64,000 bases of DNA, taken from positions 2,937,890-3,001,889 of the forward strand of contig NZ_HG322951.1 of NCBI RefSeq assembly GCF_000455325.1, in the 5' to 3' direction. The position numbers and the translations under genes were made by a program. This document shows positions 53,434 through 61,798 of this stretch, one piece after another; within the stretch, counting starts at the first letter, position 1; each line of letters begins with the position of its first letter. The notes below the pieces were generated by a model. That model saw only the letters and a program-made list of their open reading frames with translations, made no database searches and was not told the origin of the DNA. The DNA comes from Mycolicibacterium septicum DSM 44393 (GTDB taxonomy: Bacteria > Actinomycetota > Actinomycetes > Mycobacteriales > Mycobacteriaceae).

Positions 53434-54342
53434 GTGAGTTTCAAGGATCTCGGCCGCGAACTGTCCAACTGGGGCCGATGGGGGCCCGACGACCAGATCG
53501 GCACCCTCAACCTCGTCGAGCCGCGTCACGTGCAGGCAGCAGCCGGTGAAGTCCGTTCGGGCAAGGTGTTTCAGCTGAGCATTCCGGTGGGCAAGGACGG
53601 CCCGCAGAGCGGCATCGGCGGCCGGCTCAACCCGGTCCACCTGATGTCCATGCAGCCCGACGACTGGGAACCGCACGGGCTGCAGGTCGCCGACGACTGG
53701 ATCATCATGCCGCTGCAGTCCGGGACCCAATGGGACGCGTTGTCGCACGTCGCCTACGACGACAAGCTGTACAACGGCTACCCCACAGACCAGGTCCGCA
53801 CCCGGGCCGGAGCCCGTCAGCTGGCTGTCGACGCCTTCACCGACCGGATAGCCGGGCGCGGTGTACTGCTCGACATCGCCCGGTTGGGCGGGGTGGACTG
53901 GCTCGAAGGCGGTACCGCGATCACCCCGGACGACCTCGAGGCCGCCGAAGCGGCACAGGGTGTCACCGTCGGAGAGGCTGACTTCCTGCTGGTGCGGACG
54001 GGCTGGCGGGGCAGACTGCTGGCCCACGGCCGCGACGATTGGATGTCCACCGAACCGGGCCTGGGCATCGACTGCGCGCGCTGGTTGCGAGATCGCGGCG
54101 TCGCGGCGGTGGGCAGTGACAACTGGGCCATCGAGGTGATCCCAAGCGAGACGGGGGAGACGCTGCCGCTGCACTGCATCCTGATCCGCGACATGGGCAT
54201 GCCGCTGGCCGAGATCCTCGACCTCGACGCACTGAGCGCCGACTGTGCCGGCGACGGGGTGTGGAGTTTTCTGTTCGTGGCGCCGCCGCTGCACATCAGC
54301 AATGCGGTGGGTTCGCCGGTCACGCCCATCGCGATCAAATGA
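53434..54342 (+). CDS. Cyclase family (KynB-like) metal-dependent hydrolase
   Basis: 302 residues of the cyclase/formamidase family: WGPDDQIGTLNLVEPRHV, and SGTQWDALSHVAYDD in place of the usual HGTHxDxPxH, so the first metal-binding His is replaced by Gln while Asp and the second His remain. Further motifs are VLLDIARLGG, FLLVRTGW and AVGSDNWAIEV. Members open lactam, amide or lactone rings. The GTG start lies one base after site D, so the true start could be further in. It shares ATGA with the FMN oxidase gene. Confidence 0.83.
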   Translation: MSFKDLGRELSNWGRWGPDDQIGTLNLVEPRHVQAAAGEVRSGKVFQLSIPVGKDGPQSGIGGRLNPVHLMSMQPDDWEPHGLQVADDWIIMPLQSGTQWDALSHVAYDDKLYNGYPTDQVRTRAGARQLAVDAFTDRIAGRGVLLDIARLGGVDWLEGGTAITPDDLEAAEAAQGVTVGEADFLLVRTGWRGRLLAHGRDDWMSTEPGLGIDCARWLRDRGVAAVGSDNWAIEVIPSETGETLPLHCILIRDMGMPLAEILDLDALSADCAGDGVWSFLFVAPPLHISNAVGSPVTPIAIK

Positions 54343-55517
54343 GCCCGGCATTCCAGTACCGGCTGCGTACCCCGGCCCCGCTGGTCAGCGTCGAGGACTA
54401 CCGGCGTGCGGCGCGCCGGGCTCTGCCCGCCATGGTGTGGGCCTACCTCGATGGTGGGGCCGAGGATGAGCGCACATTGCGTGCCAATCGCAGTGCCTTC
54501 GCGAATTGGTCACTGCGCCAACGCGTTCTGGCCGGGCACCCCGGTGCCGAGTTGGGGGTGACGATCGACGGTCAGCGACTCGAACTGCCGGTGCTGCTGG
54601 CTCCCACCGGGCTCACCGGGCTCGCGCACTGGTCGGGTGAGCTGGCCGCCGCACAGGCCGCCGAACGGGCAGGCACCCGACTGACACTGTCGACGGCGTC
54701 GTCGTACTCCATCGAGGAAGTCGCCGCAGGCACGTCGGCCGACCACTGGTTCCAGCTGTATCCCTGGGGCGATGGCCCGTTCTCGGATTCCATGCTCAGC
54801 CGGGCCCGTGACACCGGTTACCGCACCCTGGTGGTGACCGTCGACGTTCCGGTGCAGGGCAACCGCACCGGGGAGCGGCGCACCGGCATGGGACACCCGC
54901 CGATCCTCACGCCACGCCGCATCGCCGACGCCGCGATCCGGCCGCACTGGTGGTACGGACTGCTGCGGCACCAGCGGATGACGATGCGCAGCCTCACCCA
55001 CACCGCAGGCGCGAAGGGCGCGGTGGAATCCGTGAGCATCCAGAACCGCCGGATCCGGCCCGACCTGAGTTGGCGTGACGTGGCCGCGCTCCGCGAGCGC
55101 TGGGACGGGCCGTTCGTGGTCAAGGGTGTGTTGGAACCAGAGGACGCGGTGCGTGCGGTCGACGACGTGGGCGCCACCGGGGTGGTGGTGTCCAATCACG
55201 GTGGGCGCCAACTCAATGGGGTGATCGCCTCGGTGAACGCGTTGCCCGACATCGCCGACGCCGTCGGCGGACGCGCCACGGTGCTGCTGGACAGCGGTGT
55301 GCGATCCGGCACCGACATCGTGACGGCACTGGCCCTCGGGGCCGACGCCGTGATGATCGGCCGGCCCTACATCTACGGGCTGGCCGTGGCCGGTGGTGCC
55401 GGAGTGGGTGCGGTGCTCGACATCCTGGCCGCCGAGATGCGCTCGACGCTGACGTTGATGGGTGTGGCGAGTGTGGCTGACTTGACCCGTGACGTTCTTC
55501 GGCGAGCAGACACGTAG
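54339..55517 (+). CDS. FMN-dependent 2-hydroxyacid oxidase/dehydrogenase
   Basis: 392 residues. Family marks: VWAYLDGGAEDERTLRANRSAF, VLLAPTGLTGLAHW, VVVSNHGGRQLNG (catalytic His, Arg), LLDSGVRSGTD and GRPYIYGLAVAGGAG. Oxidises a 2-hydroxyacid to the 2-oxoacid; it could prepare the substrate for the aldolase or for decarboxylation. ATG overlaps the cyclase stop. The last codons and stop lie inside the left arm of a palindromic repeat that ends the transcript. Confidence 0.88.
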   Translation: MSPAFQYRLRTPAPLVSVEDYRRAARRALPAMVWAYLDGGAEDERTLRANRSAFANWSLRQRVLAGHPGAELGVTIDGQRLELPVLLAPTGLTGLAHWSGELAAAQAAERAGTRLTLSTASSYSIEEVAAGTSADHWFQLYPWGDGPFSDSMLSRARDTGYRTLVVTVDVPVQGNRTGERRTGMGHPPILTPRRIADAAIRPHWWYGLLRHQRMTMRSLTHTAGAKGAVESVSIQNRRIRPDLSWRDVAALRERWDGPFVVKGVLEPEDAVRAVDDVGATGVVVSNHGGRQLNGVIASVNALPDIADAVGGRATVLLDSGVRSGTDIVTALALGADAVMIGRPYIYGLAVAGGAGVGAVLDILAAEMRSTLTLMGVASVADLTRDVLRRADT

Positions 55518-55560
55518 GTACCCAATTTTGGTGTCGGCAGGGTACTTCCGCGTCTGCTCG
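55503..55560. repeat. Long intergenic palindrome at a convergent junction (family 1, copy 2)
   Basis: Arms 55503-55523 and 55540-55560 are inverted copies at 18 of 21 positions, with the same core as copy 1 at 34929-34988 (CGAGCAGAC...GGTACCC). The left arm includes the last codons and stop of the FMN oxidase gene; the right arm ends two bases before the convergent thioesterase gene. Probably a bidirectional terminator. Confidence 0.85.
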
Positions 55561-55562
55561 TG

Positions 55563-56384
55563 CTAGGAACTTTTCGGTGGGCGGGGGCGCACCAGCACCG
55601 ACTGCTGGATCGCGCCCACCGCGCCGGTCTGGTCGAACAGCGTCCCCACCGTGGCGCCGATGCCGTCGGGGCCGTAGTTGGTGTCGGCACGGATGCCGAT
55701 CCACTCCCCGTCGGGCACTCGGTGGATGTGCACCACCAGATCGGTGTTGAGGAACGTCCACTTGCGGATGTCGATCTTGGAGCCGATGCCGTTGGCGTCG
55801 TCAGCGACGGCGAACAAGCGCTGCAGCGGCGTCATCGACTCGCCCTTGACCAGGTCGACGGTCGGCTTGAGCCAGGACTCACCCGGGCCGGGCGCCTGCG
55901 GCACGGTCAGCCAGCGCCAATCCACGCTGTGCACGTAGTTGGGCTCCCAGTTCTTGGCCATGTCGTGGCTACGGGCCTGCTCCAGCGGCGGCAGCGGTTC
56001 GGCAGAGGCGTGCGCGATGGCGGCGGTGTCGAGTTGCAACATCCGCCAACCGCTGGCTCGGGCCACCACTCTGGCTTCCCCGTCGGGGCGGGGCGCCAGC
56101 ATCTCGGCGCTGACCAGTTCGATCTGCTTGCCGGGGCGTTCCAACTGGGCACGCACCCACAGGTCACCTTCGGAGGGCACGCCGCCCATCAGATCGATGG
56201 CCACCCGGCTCAGGCGGGTGTCGGCGCGGTGCTCGCAGCGCTCCAGTGCGCGCACCAGCAGCGCCGAGACCGGCGCTGCGTGCTGGATGGCCGCCGACCA
56301 GGTGCCACGTGTCATGTCGGTCGCGCGAAACTTCTCGCCGATCGCGTCGTTCTCGTCGATCAGCTCGTAGTAAGAGTCAGACAT
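55563..56384 (-). CDS. TesB-like acyl-CoA thioesterase of the catabolic island
   Basis: 273 residues with two hotdog halves: FRATDMTRGTWSAAIQHAAPVSALLVRALE in the first (parts) and a second half with WTFLNTDLVVHIHRVPDGEWIGIRADTNYG, where VHIHR and the GxGxATVGTLFDQTGAVGAIQQSVLVRPRP end are typical. Releases CoA from an acyl-CoA. It follows the SMP-30 gene by nine bases on the same strand, so the pair is driven from site C. Confidence 0.82.
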   Translation of the reverse strand: MSDSYYELIDENDAIGEKFRATDMTRGTWSAAIQHAAPVSALLVRALERCEHRADTRLSRVAIDLMGGVPSEGDLWVRAQLERPGKQIELVSAEMLAPRPDGEARVVARASGWRMLQLDTAAIAHASAEPLPPLEQARSHDMAKNWEPNYVHSVDWRWLTVPQAPGPGESWLKPTVDLVKGESMTPLQRLFAVADDANGIGSKIDIRKWTFLNTDLVVHIHRVPDGEWIGIRADTNYGPDGIGATVGTLFDQTGAVGAIQQSVLVRPRPPKSS

Positions 56385-56393
56385 ATCTACCGT

Positions 56394-57254
56394 TCAGTGG
56401 TGATGGTGGGTGTCGTGATCGCCCGGCGCGGGGGTTTCGACCATCAGCGCGTCGACCCGCGACAGTTTGGTGCCGATCAGGCGTTCCGGATAGGCGTCGG
56501 TGGTGGTGACCAGAAACAGGGTGCGTCCCTCGGCACCGCCCAGGGCACACGCGATCGCGGTGCGGCCGTCGGCGTCGACCCGGTGCGTCACCGAGGAGCC
56601 GTCAGGGGCGAAGCGCTGGAACTCCTGCGCCAACGTCAATGCCGCCCACACCCCGCCCTCGACGTCCATCGCGAGGCCGTCCGGCGGGCCGTCGAGACCG
56701 TCGGCGAACACCCGCCGGTCGGTGAGCCCGCCATCGGGGGAGATGGTGAACGCGCTCAACCGTCGCGCGGTGGACTCCGCGACGATCAGGGTGGTGCCAT
56801 CCGGGGTGATCACCATGCCGTTGGGGAAGTCCAGATGCTCGGCGACAACCGTCACCTGGTCATCAGGGTCGATACGCACGATCACCCCATCGGTGCGGGC
56901 CTGCGATCCGACATAGGCCCGGCCGTGCTCGTCGACCACCATGTCACCGAGGGCTGCGGGGACCAGGTCGCTGAGATCGGCCAGCAGTTCGACGGTGTCT
57001 CCGTCGTAACGCAGCACCTGACGGCGCTCGGTGGAGACGATCAGCAGGGTGCCGTCGGGCCGGAAACCCAGCCCGGACGGCGAATGTCCGGGTACGGGCA
57101 GGGTGGTCATGGAGCCTGCCAGCGTGACCGTGTGCACGGCTTCGCCCAGCATGTCGGAAAACCACAGCATGCCCTCGAACCAGCGCGGCCCCTCGCCGAA
57201 ACAGAAACCGTGCGCCAGTTCGGTTGTCCCGGTTTGTTCGGTTCCCGCAGTCAT
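56394..57254 (-). CDS. SMP-30/gluconolactonase family protein
   Basis: 286 residues, six-bladed propeller type: GFCFGEGPRWFEGMLWFSDM (metal-binding Glu), FPNGMVITPDGTTLIVAEST (metal Asn) and GPPDGLAMDVEGGVWAA (metal Asp). Hydrolyses lactones, a fitting step after a Baeyer-Villiger monooxygenase. The C-terminus is histidine-rich (DHDTHHHH), unusual and possibly metal-binding. ATG at 57254 lies 10 bases from operator site C. Upstream partner of the thioesterase gene. Confidence 0.87.
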   Translation of the reverse strand: MTAGTEQTGTTELAHGFCFGEGPRWFEGMLWFSDMLGEAVHTVTLAGSMTTLPVPGHSPSGLGFRPDGTLLIVSTERRQVLRYDGDTVELLADLSDLVPAALGDMVVDEHGRAYVGSQARTDGVIVRIDPDDQVTVVAEHLDFPNGMVITPDGTTLIVAESTARRLSAFTISPDGGLTDRRVFADGLDGPPDGLAMDVEGGVWAALTLAQEFQRFAPDGSSVTHRVDADGRTAIACALGGAEGRTLFLVTTTDAYPERLIGTKLSRVDALMVETPAPGDHDTHHHH

Positions 57255-57264
57255 GTCCTCGCGC

Positions 57265-57290
57265 CTTTACAAAACACGCCTCAAGTGTCA
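57265..57290. promoter_or_regulatory. Island operator site C
   Basis: CTTTACA-N14-TGTCA with the same 14-base gap as the other sites, between the divergent SMP-30 gene (10 bases away) and the large plus-strand operon (first ATG 39 bases away). It would control seven or more genes to the right. Confidence 0.78.
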
Positions 57291-57329
57291 CGCTCGCATG
57301 GTGCCACTGTCAACTATCGGAGCGTCGTG

Positions 57330-58034
57330 ATGAAGAAGTTCTACGGCCACACGCTGCTGTATTTGCACGAGACCATCGACCTGGGATCAGGTCGGACCGA
57401 CCAGTTCACGGAGACCTTCGGTGAGGTCTACCGGCCGATGATGGAGGACCTCGGCGCGCGGCTGTTCGCGATCTGGGAAACCACGCCCTACAACGGGCAC
57501 TGGCCGCAGGTGACGATCATCTGGGAGATCGACGCTTTCGCCGACTACGCCCGCATCGGCAAGGCGCAGGCGGTCGGCGGCAGTCACGAGAAGCCCGCAC
57601 TCCAGTGGGCGGCATACCTGTCCGAGCTCGGGGCCCGCGGTGAGGGCCGGATCATGTACGCCGGCAAGTACAACAGGACCCTTGCGCAGCTCCAGGAGGC
57701 GAACTTCGGTGCGGGCCTGGTGATTCAGGAGATCATGGAAACCAAGCCCGGGCGCCAGGACGACTACATCCGGGAACTCGAGCGGTTGTATGTGCCGTGG
57801 TCGGAGAGCACCGGCAAGCGCTGGCTGGGCTCGTTCATCACCACCTTCCGGTTCAACGAGGTGATCCACTACTGGGCACTCGACGACGACTGGGACTGCT
57901 TCGAGAACCATTACCCGTCGTGGAAGGGCAGCCCGCCCGCGGAGATCGTCACCTGGATGAGCGTGGCCCCCGCGCTTCGCGACGGCTGGGAGGATTCCAT
58001 CCTCTCGGCCCTGCCGCCCTCACCGCTGAAGTAG
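57330..58034 (+). CDS. NIPSNAP-like alpha/beta-barrel protein of unknown function
   Basis: 234 residues, apparently two copies of a ferredoxin-like dimeric alpha/beta barrel: first half YGHTLLYLHETIDLG to VTIIWEIDAFADYARI, second half GLVIQEIMETKPGRQDDYIRELERLYVPW (parts) to HYWALDDDWDCFENHYP. The strand pattern and W-E/W-A-L turns resemble NIPSNAP/EthD-type proteins. EthD-like proteins are often needed beside P450s for alkyl or ether oxidation. First gene of the plus-strand operon, seven bases before a P450 gene. Function not established. Confidence 0.65.
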   Translation: MKKFYGHTLLYLHETIDLGSGRTDQFTETFGEVYRPMMEDLGARLFAIWETTPYNGHWPQVTIIWEIDAFADYARIGKAQAVGGSHEKPALQWAAYLSELGARGEGRIMYAGKYNRTLAQLQEANFGAGLVIQEIMETKPGRQDDYIRELERLYVPWSESTGKRWLGSFITTFRFNEVIHYWALDDDWDCFENHYPSWKGSPPAEIVTWMSVAPALRDGWEDSILSALPPSPLK

Positions 58035-58041
58035 GCCTGGC

Positions 58042-59271
58042 ATGAATCAGCCTGTGCTGCAGGATTTCACCTACGATCCGTTCGATCCGGACGTGATGGC
58101 CGACCCGTTGCCGTACTACCGGATCTTGCGCGACGAGTACCCGGTGTACTACATCGACAAATGGGACACCTATGCGTTGTCCCGGTTCGACGACATCTGG
58201 AACATGCTCGGAGTCAACGACGGAACCTTCGTCGCCTCCGAGGGCACCCTGCCGGCCGCGAACGTGCTGGCGCATCGCAACGACGGCCCGGTGCCCGATC
58301 CGCCGCTTCATCCCATGCCCTTCCACGCCAACTTCGATTCTCCGCTCTACGAGAACGTGCGGCGGTGCACTTCGGCGCAGTTCCGGCCGCGATCGGCGGC
58401 CAAGCTGGCTGACAGGATCCGGACGCTGGCCAACGAGCGTCTGGACGAACTGCTGCCGCGCGGCACGTTTGACCTGACGCAGGACTACGGCGGTATCGTC
58501 GCCGCCGCGATGGTCTGCGAATTCGTCGGACTACCTGCCGATCTCGCGCCGGAGGTGCTGGCGACGGTCAACGCGGGCAGCCTCGCTCAGCCCGGGGAGG
58601 GGGTCGAGGTGGGCAATGCCCGCCCCGGCTACCTGTCCTACCTCACCCCGATCATCGAGCGGCGGCGCGCAGCCGGCCATGACGGCAGCGTGCCGATCGC
58701 CGATGCCCTGCTCGACTTCCGGCTGCCCGACGGATCGGCCTTCGGGGACATGGAAGCCGCGGTGCAGATGCTCGGCGTGTTCATCGGCGGTACCGAGACG
58801 GTCCCGAAGATCACCGCGACCGGGCTGTGGCAGCTGCTTCGGCACCCCGACCAGTTGGCCGCAGTGCGTTCCGATCTCGACGGCAATGTGCCGGTCGCCC
58901 GTGAGGAGATCATCCGGCACAGTGCCCCGGCGCAGTGGTTCGCCCGAACGGTGCGGCGGCCCTACACGGTTCACGGCACCACCATCAATCCCGGCCAACG
59001 TGTCATCACGCTGCTTGCCTCGGCGGCCCGCGACGAACGGGAATACGACAATCCGGACGATTTCGTGTGGAACCGGCCCATCGAACGGCTGTTGTCGTTC
59101 GGCCACGGGCAGCATTTCTGCCTCGGCGTACACGTGGCCCGGCTGGAGATCACCATCATGATCCAGGAGTTCCTCAAACGCGTGCCCGACTATCACATCG
59201 ACGAGGCCGCGGCATCCCGGCCGCCGTCGAGTTTCCAGTGGGGCTGGAACAACATCCCTGTGGAGGTGTGA
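58042..59271 (+). CDS. Cytochrome P450 (third of three)
   Basis: 409 residues. Heme motif LSFGHGQHFCLGVHVARLE (Cys360), ExxR in EEIIRHSAP and the PERF-like NPDDFVWNRP. The I-helix reads VFIGGTETVPKI instead of the usual A-G-x-D-T-T: the acid is Glu and the second Thr is Val, which could alter proton delivery. Hydroxylation or another oxidation of a pathway intermediate is expected. ATG start, seven bases after the NIPSNAP-like gene; the alcohol dehydrogenase gene follows after one base. Confidence 0.92.
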   Translation: MNQPVLQDFTYDPFDPDVMADPLPYYRILRDEYPVYYIDKWDTYALSRFDDIWNMLGVNDGTFVASEGTLPAANVLAHRNDGPVPDPPLHPMPFHANFDSPLYENVRRCTSAQFRPRSAAKLADRIRTLANERLDELLPRGTFDLTQDYGGIVAAAMVCEFVGLPADLAPEVLATVNAGSLAQPGEGVEVGNARPGYLSYLTPIIERRRAAGHDGSVPIADALLDFRLPDGSAFGDMEAAVQMLGVFIGGTETVPKITATGLWQLLRHPDQLAAVRSDLDGNVPVAREEIIRHSAPAQWFARTVRRPYTVHGTTINPGQRVITLLASAARDEREYDNPDDFVWNRPIERLLSFGHGQHFCLGVHVARLEITIMIQEFLKRVPDYHIDEAAASRPPSSFQWGWNNIPVEV

Positions 59272-59272
59272 C

Positions 59273-60241
59273 GTGTGGTCGTATCGGCTCGTCGCTCCGT
59301 ATGTGTTTGAGCGGAAAGATATTTCAGAACCATCGCCGGAATCGCTGGCCGACGGCCAGGTGCTGCTGGACTTCCTGGCGGCCGGGATCTGTGGCAGCGA
59401 CCTGCCCGGATTCCGTGGCACCCAGGGCAAGCTGCCGGGGGACACCGGATGCTGTGCGGCGGAGATGACCGGCTTCCCGATCCACGAGATCGTCGGCGAG
59501 GTACTGGCCAGCCGCCATCCCGATCACCGACCGGGGGAGCGCGTGGTGGGTTGGGCGTCGGGCTTCGACGGTCTGATGGGCCGCGTGATCGCCGACGGAG
59601 CCGGGCTGGTCTCCTACGACCCGGCACTGACCCCGGAACTGGCTGTCGGCCTGCAGCCGCTGGCATGCGTCCTGTACGCCGTCGAGCAACTGCCGGATCT
59701 GCGAGGCCGCCACGTCGCCGTCATCGGACAGGGCTCGATCGGCTTGCTGTTCTCCTATGTGGCAAAGGCGTTCGGTGCCGCACGGGTCACCGGGGTGGAC
59801 CCCGTGGATCGTTCTTCGGTGAGCGCGCACTTCGGGGTCGACGACGCGGTCCGGGCCACGAGCGACCGCTGGGTCCGGCATCTGGGACCGGTCGGCAAGC
59901 CTGATGTCGTCATCGAAGCCGTCGGGCACCAGGTCGCCACGCTCAACCACGCATTGGAAGCCTCCGCGTTCGGGGGCACGGTGTTCTACTTCGGGGTGCC
60001 TGACGACGACAGCTATCCGATCAGCATGCGCACCATGTTGCGGAACAACCTGACCCTCAAATCCGGTGTCACACTGGACCGTCAGCGCGTGCTGCGCCGG
60101 GCCGACGAGTTCGCCCGGGAGCATCCCGACCTGTTGCCCAGGTACGTGACCCACACGTTCGGCTCGGACGATGTGCAGGCGGCGTTCGAACTGGCCTGCC
60201 GTCCGGTGCCCGAGCGCGTCAAGATCGCGATCACCCGGTGA
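59273..60241 (+). CDS. Zinc-type medium-chain alcohol dehydrogenase
   Basis: 322 residues. Catalytic-zinc Cys in AGICGSDLPGF and His-Glu in FPIHEIVGEV; nucleotide-binding VAVIGQGSIGLLFSYVAKAFGA. The structural-zinc four-cysteine lobe of classical ADHs is absent, which explains the shorter length. Oxidises a secondary or primary alcohol, fitting the step after P450 hydroxylation. GTG start one base after the P450 stop; its own stop shares GTGA with the aldolase gene. Confidence 0.85.
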   Translation: MWSYRLVAPYVFERKDISEPSPESLADGQVLLDFLAAGICGSDLPGFRGTQGKLPGDTGCCAAEMTGFPIHEIVGEVLASRHPDHRPGERVVGWASGFDGLMGRVIADGAGLVSYDPALTPELAVGLQPLACVLYAVEQLPDLRGRHVAVIGQGSIGLLFSYVAKAFGAARVTGVDPVDRSSVSAHFGVDDAVRATSDRWVRHLGPVGKPDVVIEAVGHQVATLNHALEASAFGGTVFYFGVPDDDSYPISMRTMLRNNLTLKSGVTLDRQRVLRRADEFAREHPDLLPRYVTHTFGSDDVQAAFELACRPVPERVKIAITR

Positions 60242-61050
60242 GCGCGAGCAGACTGCAGGACGCGTTGGCCGCCAACGCCCAGGTCTGGGGCGGCTGGGTG
60301 GTCGGGCCGACGATCCTCGGTCCCGAGGAGTTCGCGGCGGCGGGTTACCACTACGTCGGATTCGACGTCCAGCACGGCTATCTCGACGATGCGGACGTGG
60401 CGCTGCTGTTGAGACGGCTCGAGCATGTGCCGATCGCCACCGCGGTGCGGCTGCCCTCGGCCGACCCCGCGCCGATCGGCCGGGTGCTCGACGCGGGCGC
60501 CGACGCGGTGATCATCGCCATGGTGGAATCCGCCGAACAGGCAGCCGCCGCGGTCGCGGCCACCCGTTACGCCCCGGCCGGGGTGCGCAGCTTCGGCCCG
60601 TTGCGGGCGAGCCTCGGACACGACACCGCCGAGCTGGAGGCCCGGGTGAGTGTGTTCGCGATGATCGAGACCGCGCGCGGTCTGGCCGTCGCCGAGGAGA
60701 TCTGTGCGGTGCCCGGCCTCACCGGGATCTACGTCGGCCCGGCGGACCTGGCCATCTCGATGGGATACCAACTCTCCGATGCCTGGACGCACCCCGAGGT
60801 GCGGGCGGCGATGGTCGCGGTCCAGACTGCCGCCCGCGCGGCCGGACTGGTCTCCGGAATCCATGCCGGGGCCGGAAAACTCGGAAAGTCCATGGCCGAC
60901 TTGGGTTTCCAGATGATCACCCTGGCCTCGGAATCTCAGGCGTTACGCCGTGGTGCCGCCGAGCACCTCGATGAGGCAACAGGAAGCGCCGGCGGTCCGC
61001 CCGCACCCGGGCGGGCCGCGACCGGCACCGAACGAGGAGGCTACAACTGA
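60238..61050 (+). CDS. HpcH/HpaI family aldolase
   Basis: 270 residues, TIM barrel: YHYVGFDVQHGYLDD, VPIATAVRLPSADPAPIGRVLDAGADAVIIAMVES (parts), metal-binding Glu in FAMIETARGL and Asp in VGPADLAISMG. HpaI-type enzymes cleave 4-hydroxy-2-oxo acids to pyruvate plus an aldehyde; this could supply the substrate of the aldehyde dehydrogenase at 43241. The last ~25 residues are a Gly/Pro/Ala-rich tail. Overlaps the alcohol dehydrogenase stop by four bases. Confidence 0.86.
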   Translation: MSASRLQDALAANAQVWGGWVVGPTILGPEEFAAAGYHYVGFDVQHGYLDDADVALLLRRLEHVPIATAVRLPSADPAPIGRVLDAGADAVIIAMVESAEQAAAAVAATRYAPAGVRSFGPLRASLGHDTAELEARVSVFAMIETARGLAVAEEICAVPGLTGIYVGPADLAISMGYQLSDAWTHPEVRAAMVAVQTAARAAGLVSGIHAGAGKLGKSMADLGFQMITLASESQALRRGAAEHLDEATGSAGGPPAPGRAATGTERGGYN

Positions 61051-61061
61051 ACGCAGGAGCA

Positions 61062-61793
61062 GTGCCGAGCGGCGACCGGGTCGCGCTGGTGACCGGCGCC
61101 GCACGCGGCCAGGGCGCGGCCATCGTGCGCCGACTGGTGGCCGACGGCTACCGGGTGACAGCAGCTGATCTGCTGATCGACGAACTGACCACGAGCACAG
61201 CCGAATTCGGCGACCGGGTGCTGGCCGTCCAGCTGGACGTGACCTCGGCCGAGCAGTGGCAGGCCGCGGTGCGGGCCACCGTCGAGCGGTTCGGTGGGCT
61301 CAACGCGCTGGTCAACAACGCCGGTGTGCTGCATCGGGCCCCGATCGCCGAGGAAACGGCGGCCGGATTCGAAGGTTCCTGGCGCGTCAACTGCCTTGGG
61401 CCGTTCCTCGGATTGCAGGCGGCGCTCGAGTCGCTCCGGCAGGCCGAAGGTGCTGCCGTGGTGAACACCTGCAGCACCGGCGCCGTCCGGCCGTTTCCGA
61501 ACCATGCGGCCTACGGGTCGTCGAAGTGGGCATTGCGCGGGCTCACCCAACTGGCGGCCGCCGAACTGGGTCGCGACGGTATCCGGGTCAACGCGGTGTT
61601 CCCGGGCCCCGTCGAGACACCGATGCTCGACGAGTCGACCCAGGCCCGGCTGGCCGATCGGGCCACCCTGGGCCGGTTGGGCAAGCCGAACGAAATCGCC
61701 GACGCCGTGGCGTTTCTGCTGTCGGGCCAGGCGGCCTTCATCACCGGCTCGGAACTCCTCGTCGACGGCGGCCAATGTCTGCAGATCGGATAG
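61062..61793 (+). CDS. Short-chain dehydrogenase/reductase
   Basis: 243 residues. Cofactor motif VTGAARGQGAAI, NNAGV, and the catalytic Tyr-x-x-x-Lys in AAYGSSKWALRG with Ser in NTCSTGAV. C-terminal GRLGKPNEIADAVAFLLS and ELLVDGG are standard. NAD(P)-dependent alcohol/ketone conversion, probably making the ketone for the monooxygenase. GTG at 61062 is used here, but the strong GAGGAGG (61034-61040) would better serve a CTG at 61047 in the same frame, adding five residues. Confidence 0.88.
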   Translation: MPSGDRVALVTGAARGQGAAIVRRLVADGYRVTAADLLIDELTTSTAEFGDRVLAVQLDVTSAEQWQAAVRATVERFGGLNALVNNAGVLHRAPIAEETAAGFEGSWRVNCLGPFLGLQAALESLRQAEGAAVVNTCSTGAVRPFPNHAAYGSSKWALRGLTQLAAAELGRDGIRVNAVFPGPVETPMLDESTQARLADRATLGRLGKPNEIADAVAFLLSGQAAFITGSELLVDGGQCLQIG

Positions 61794-61798
61794 TGCGC

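Noticed and set aside
53083..54351. Minus-strand open frame across the cyclase gene and the start of the second P450
   Set aside because: Runs through operator site D and out of frame with the P450; its end is the shifted P450 sequence.
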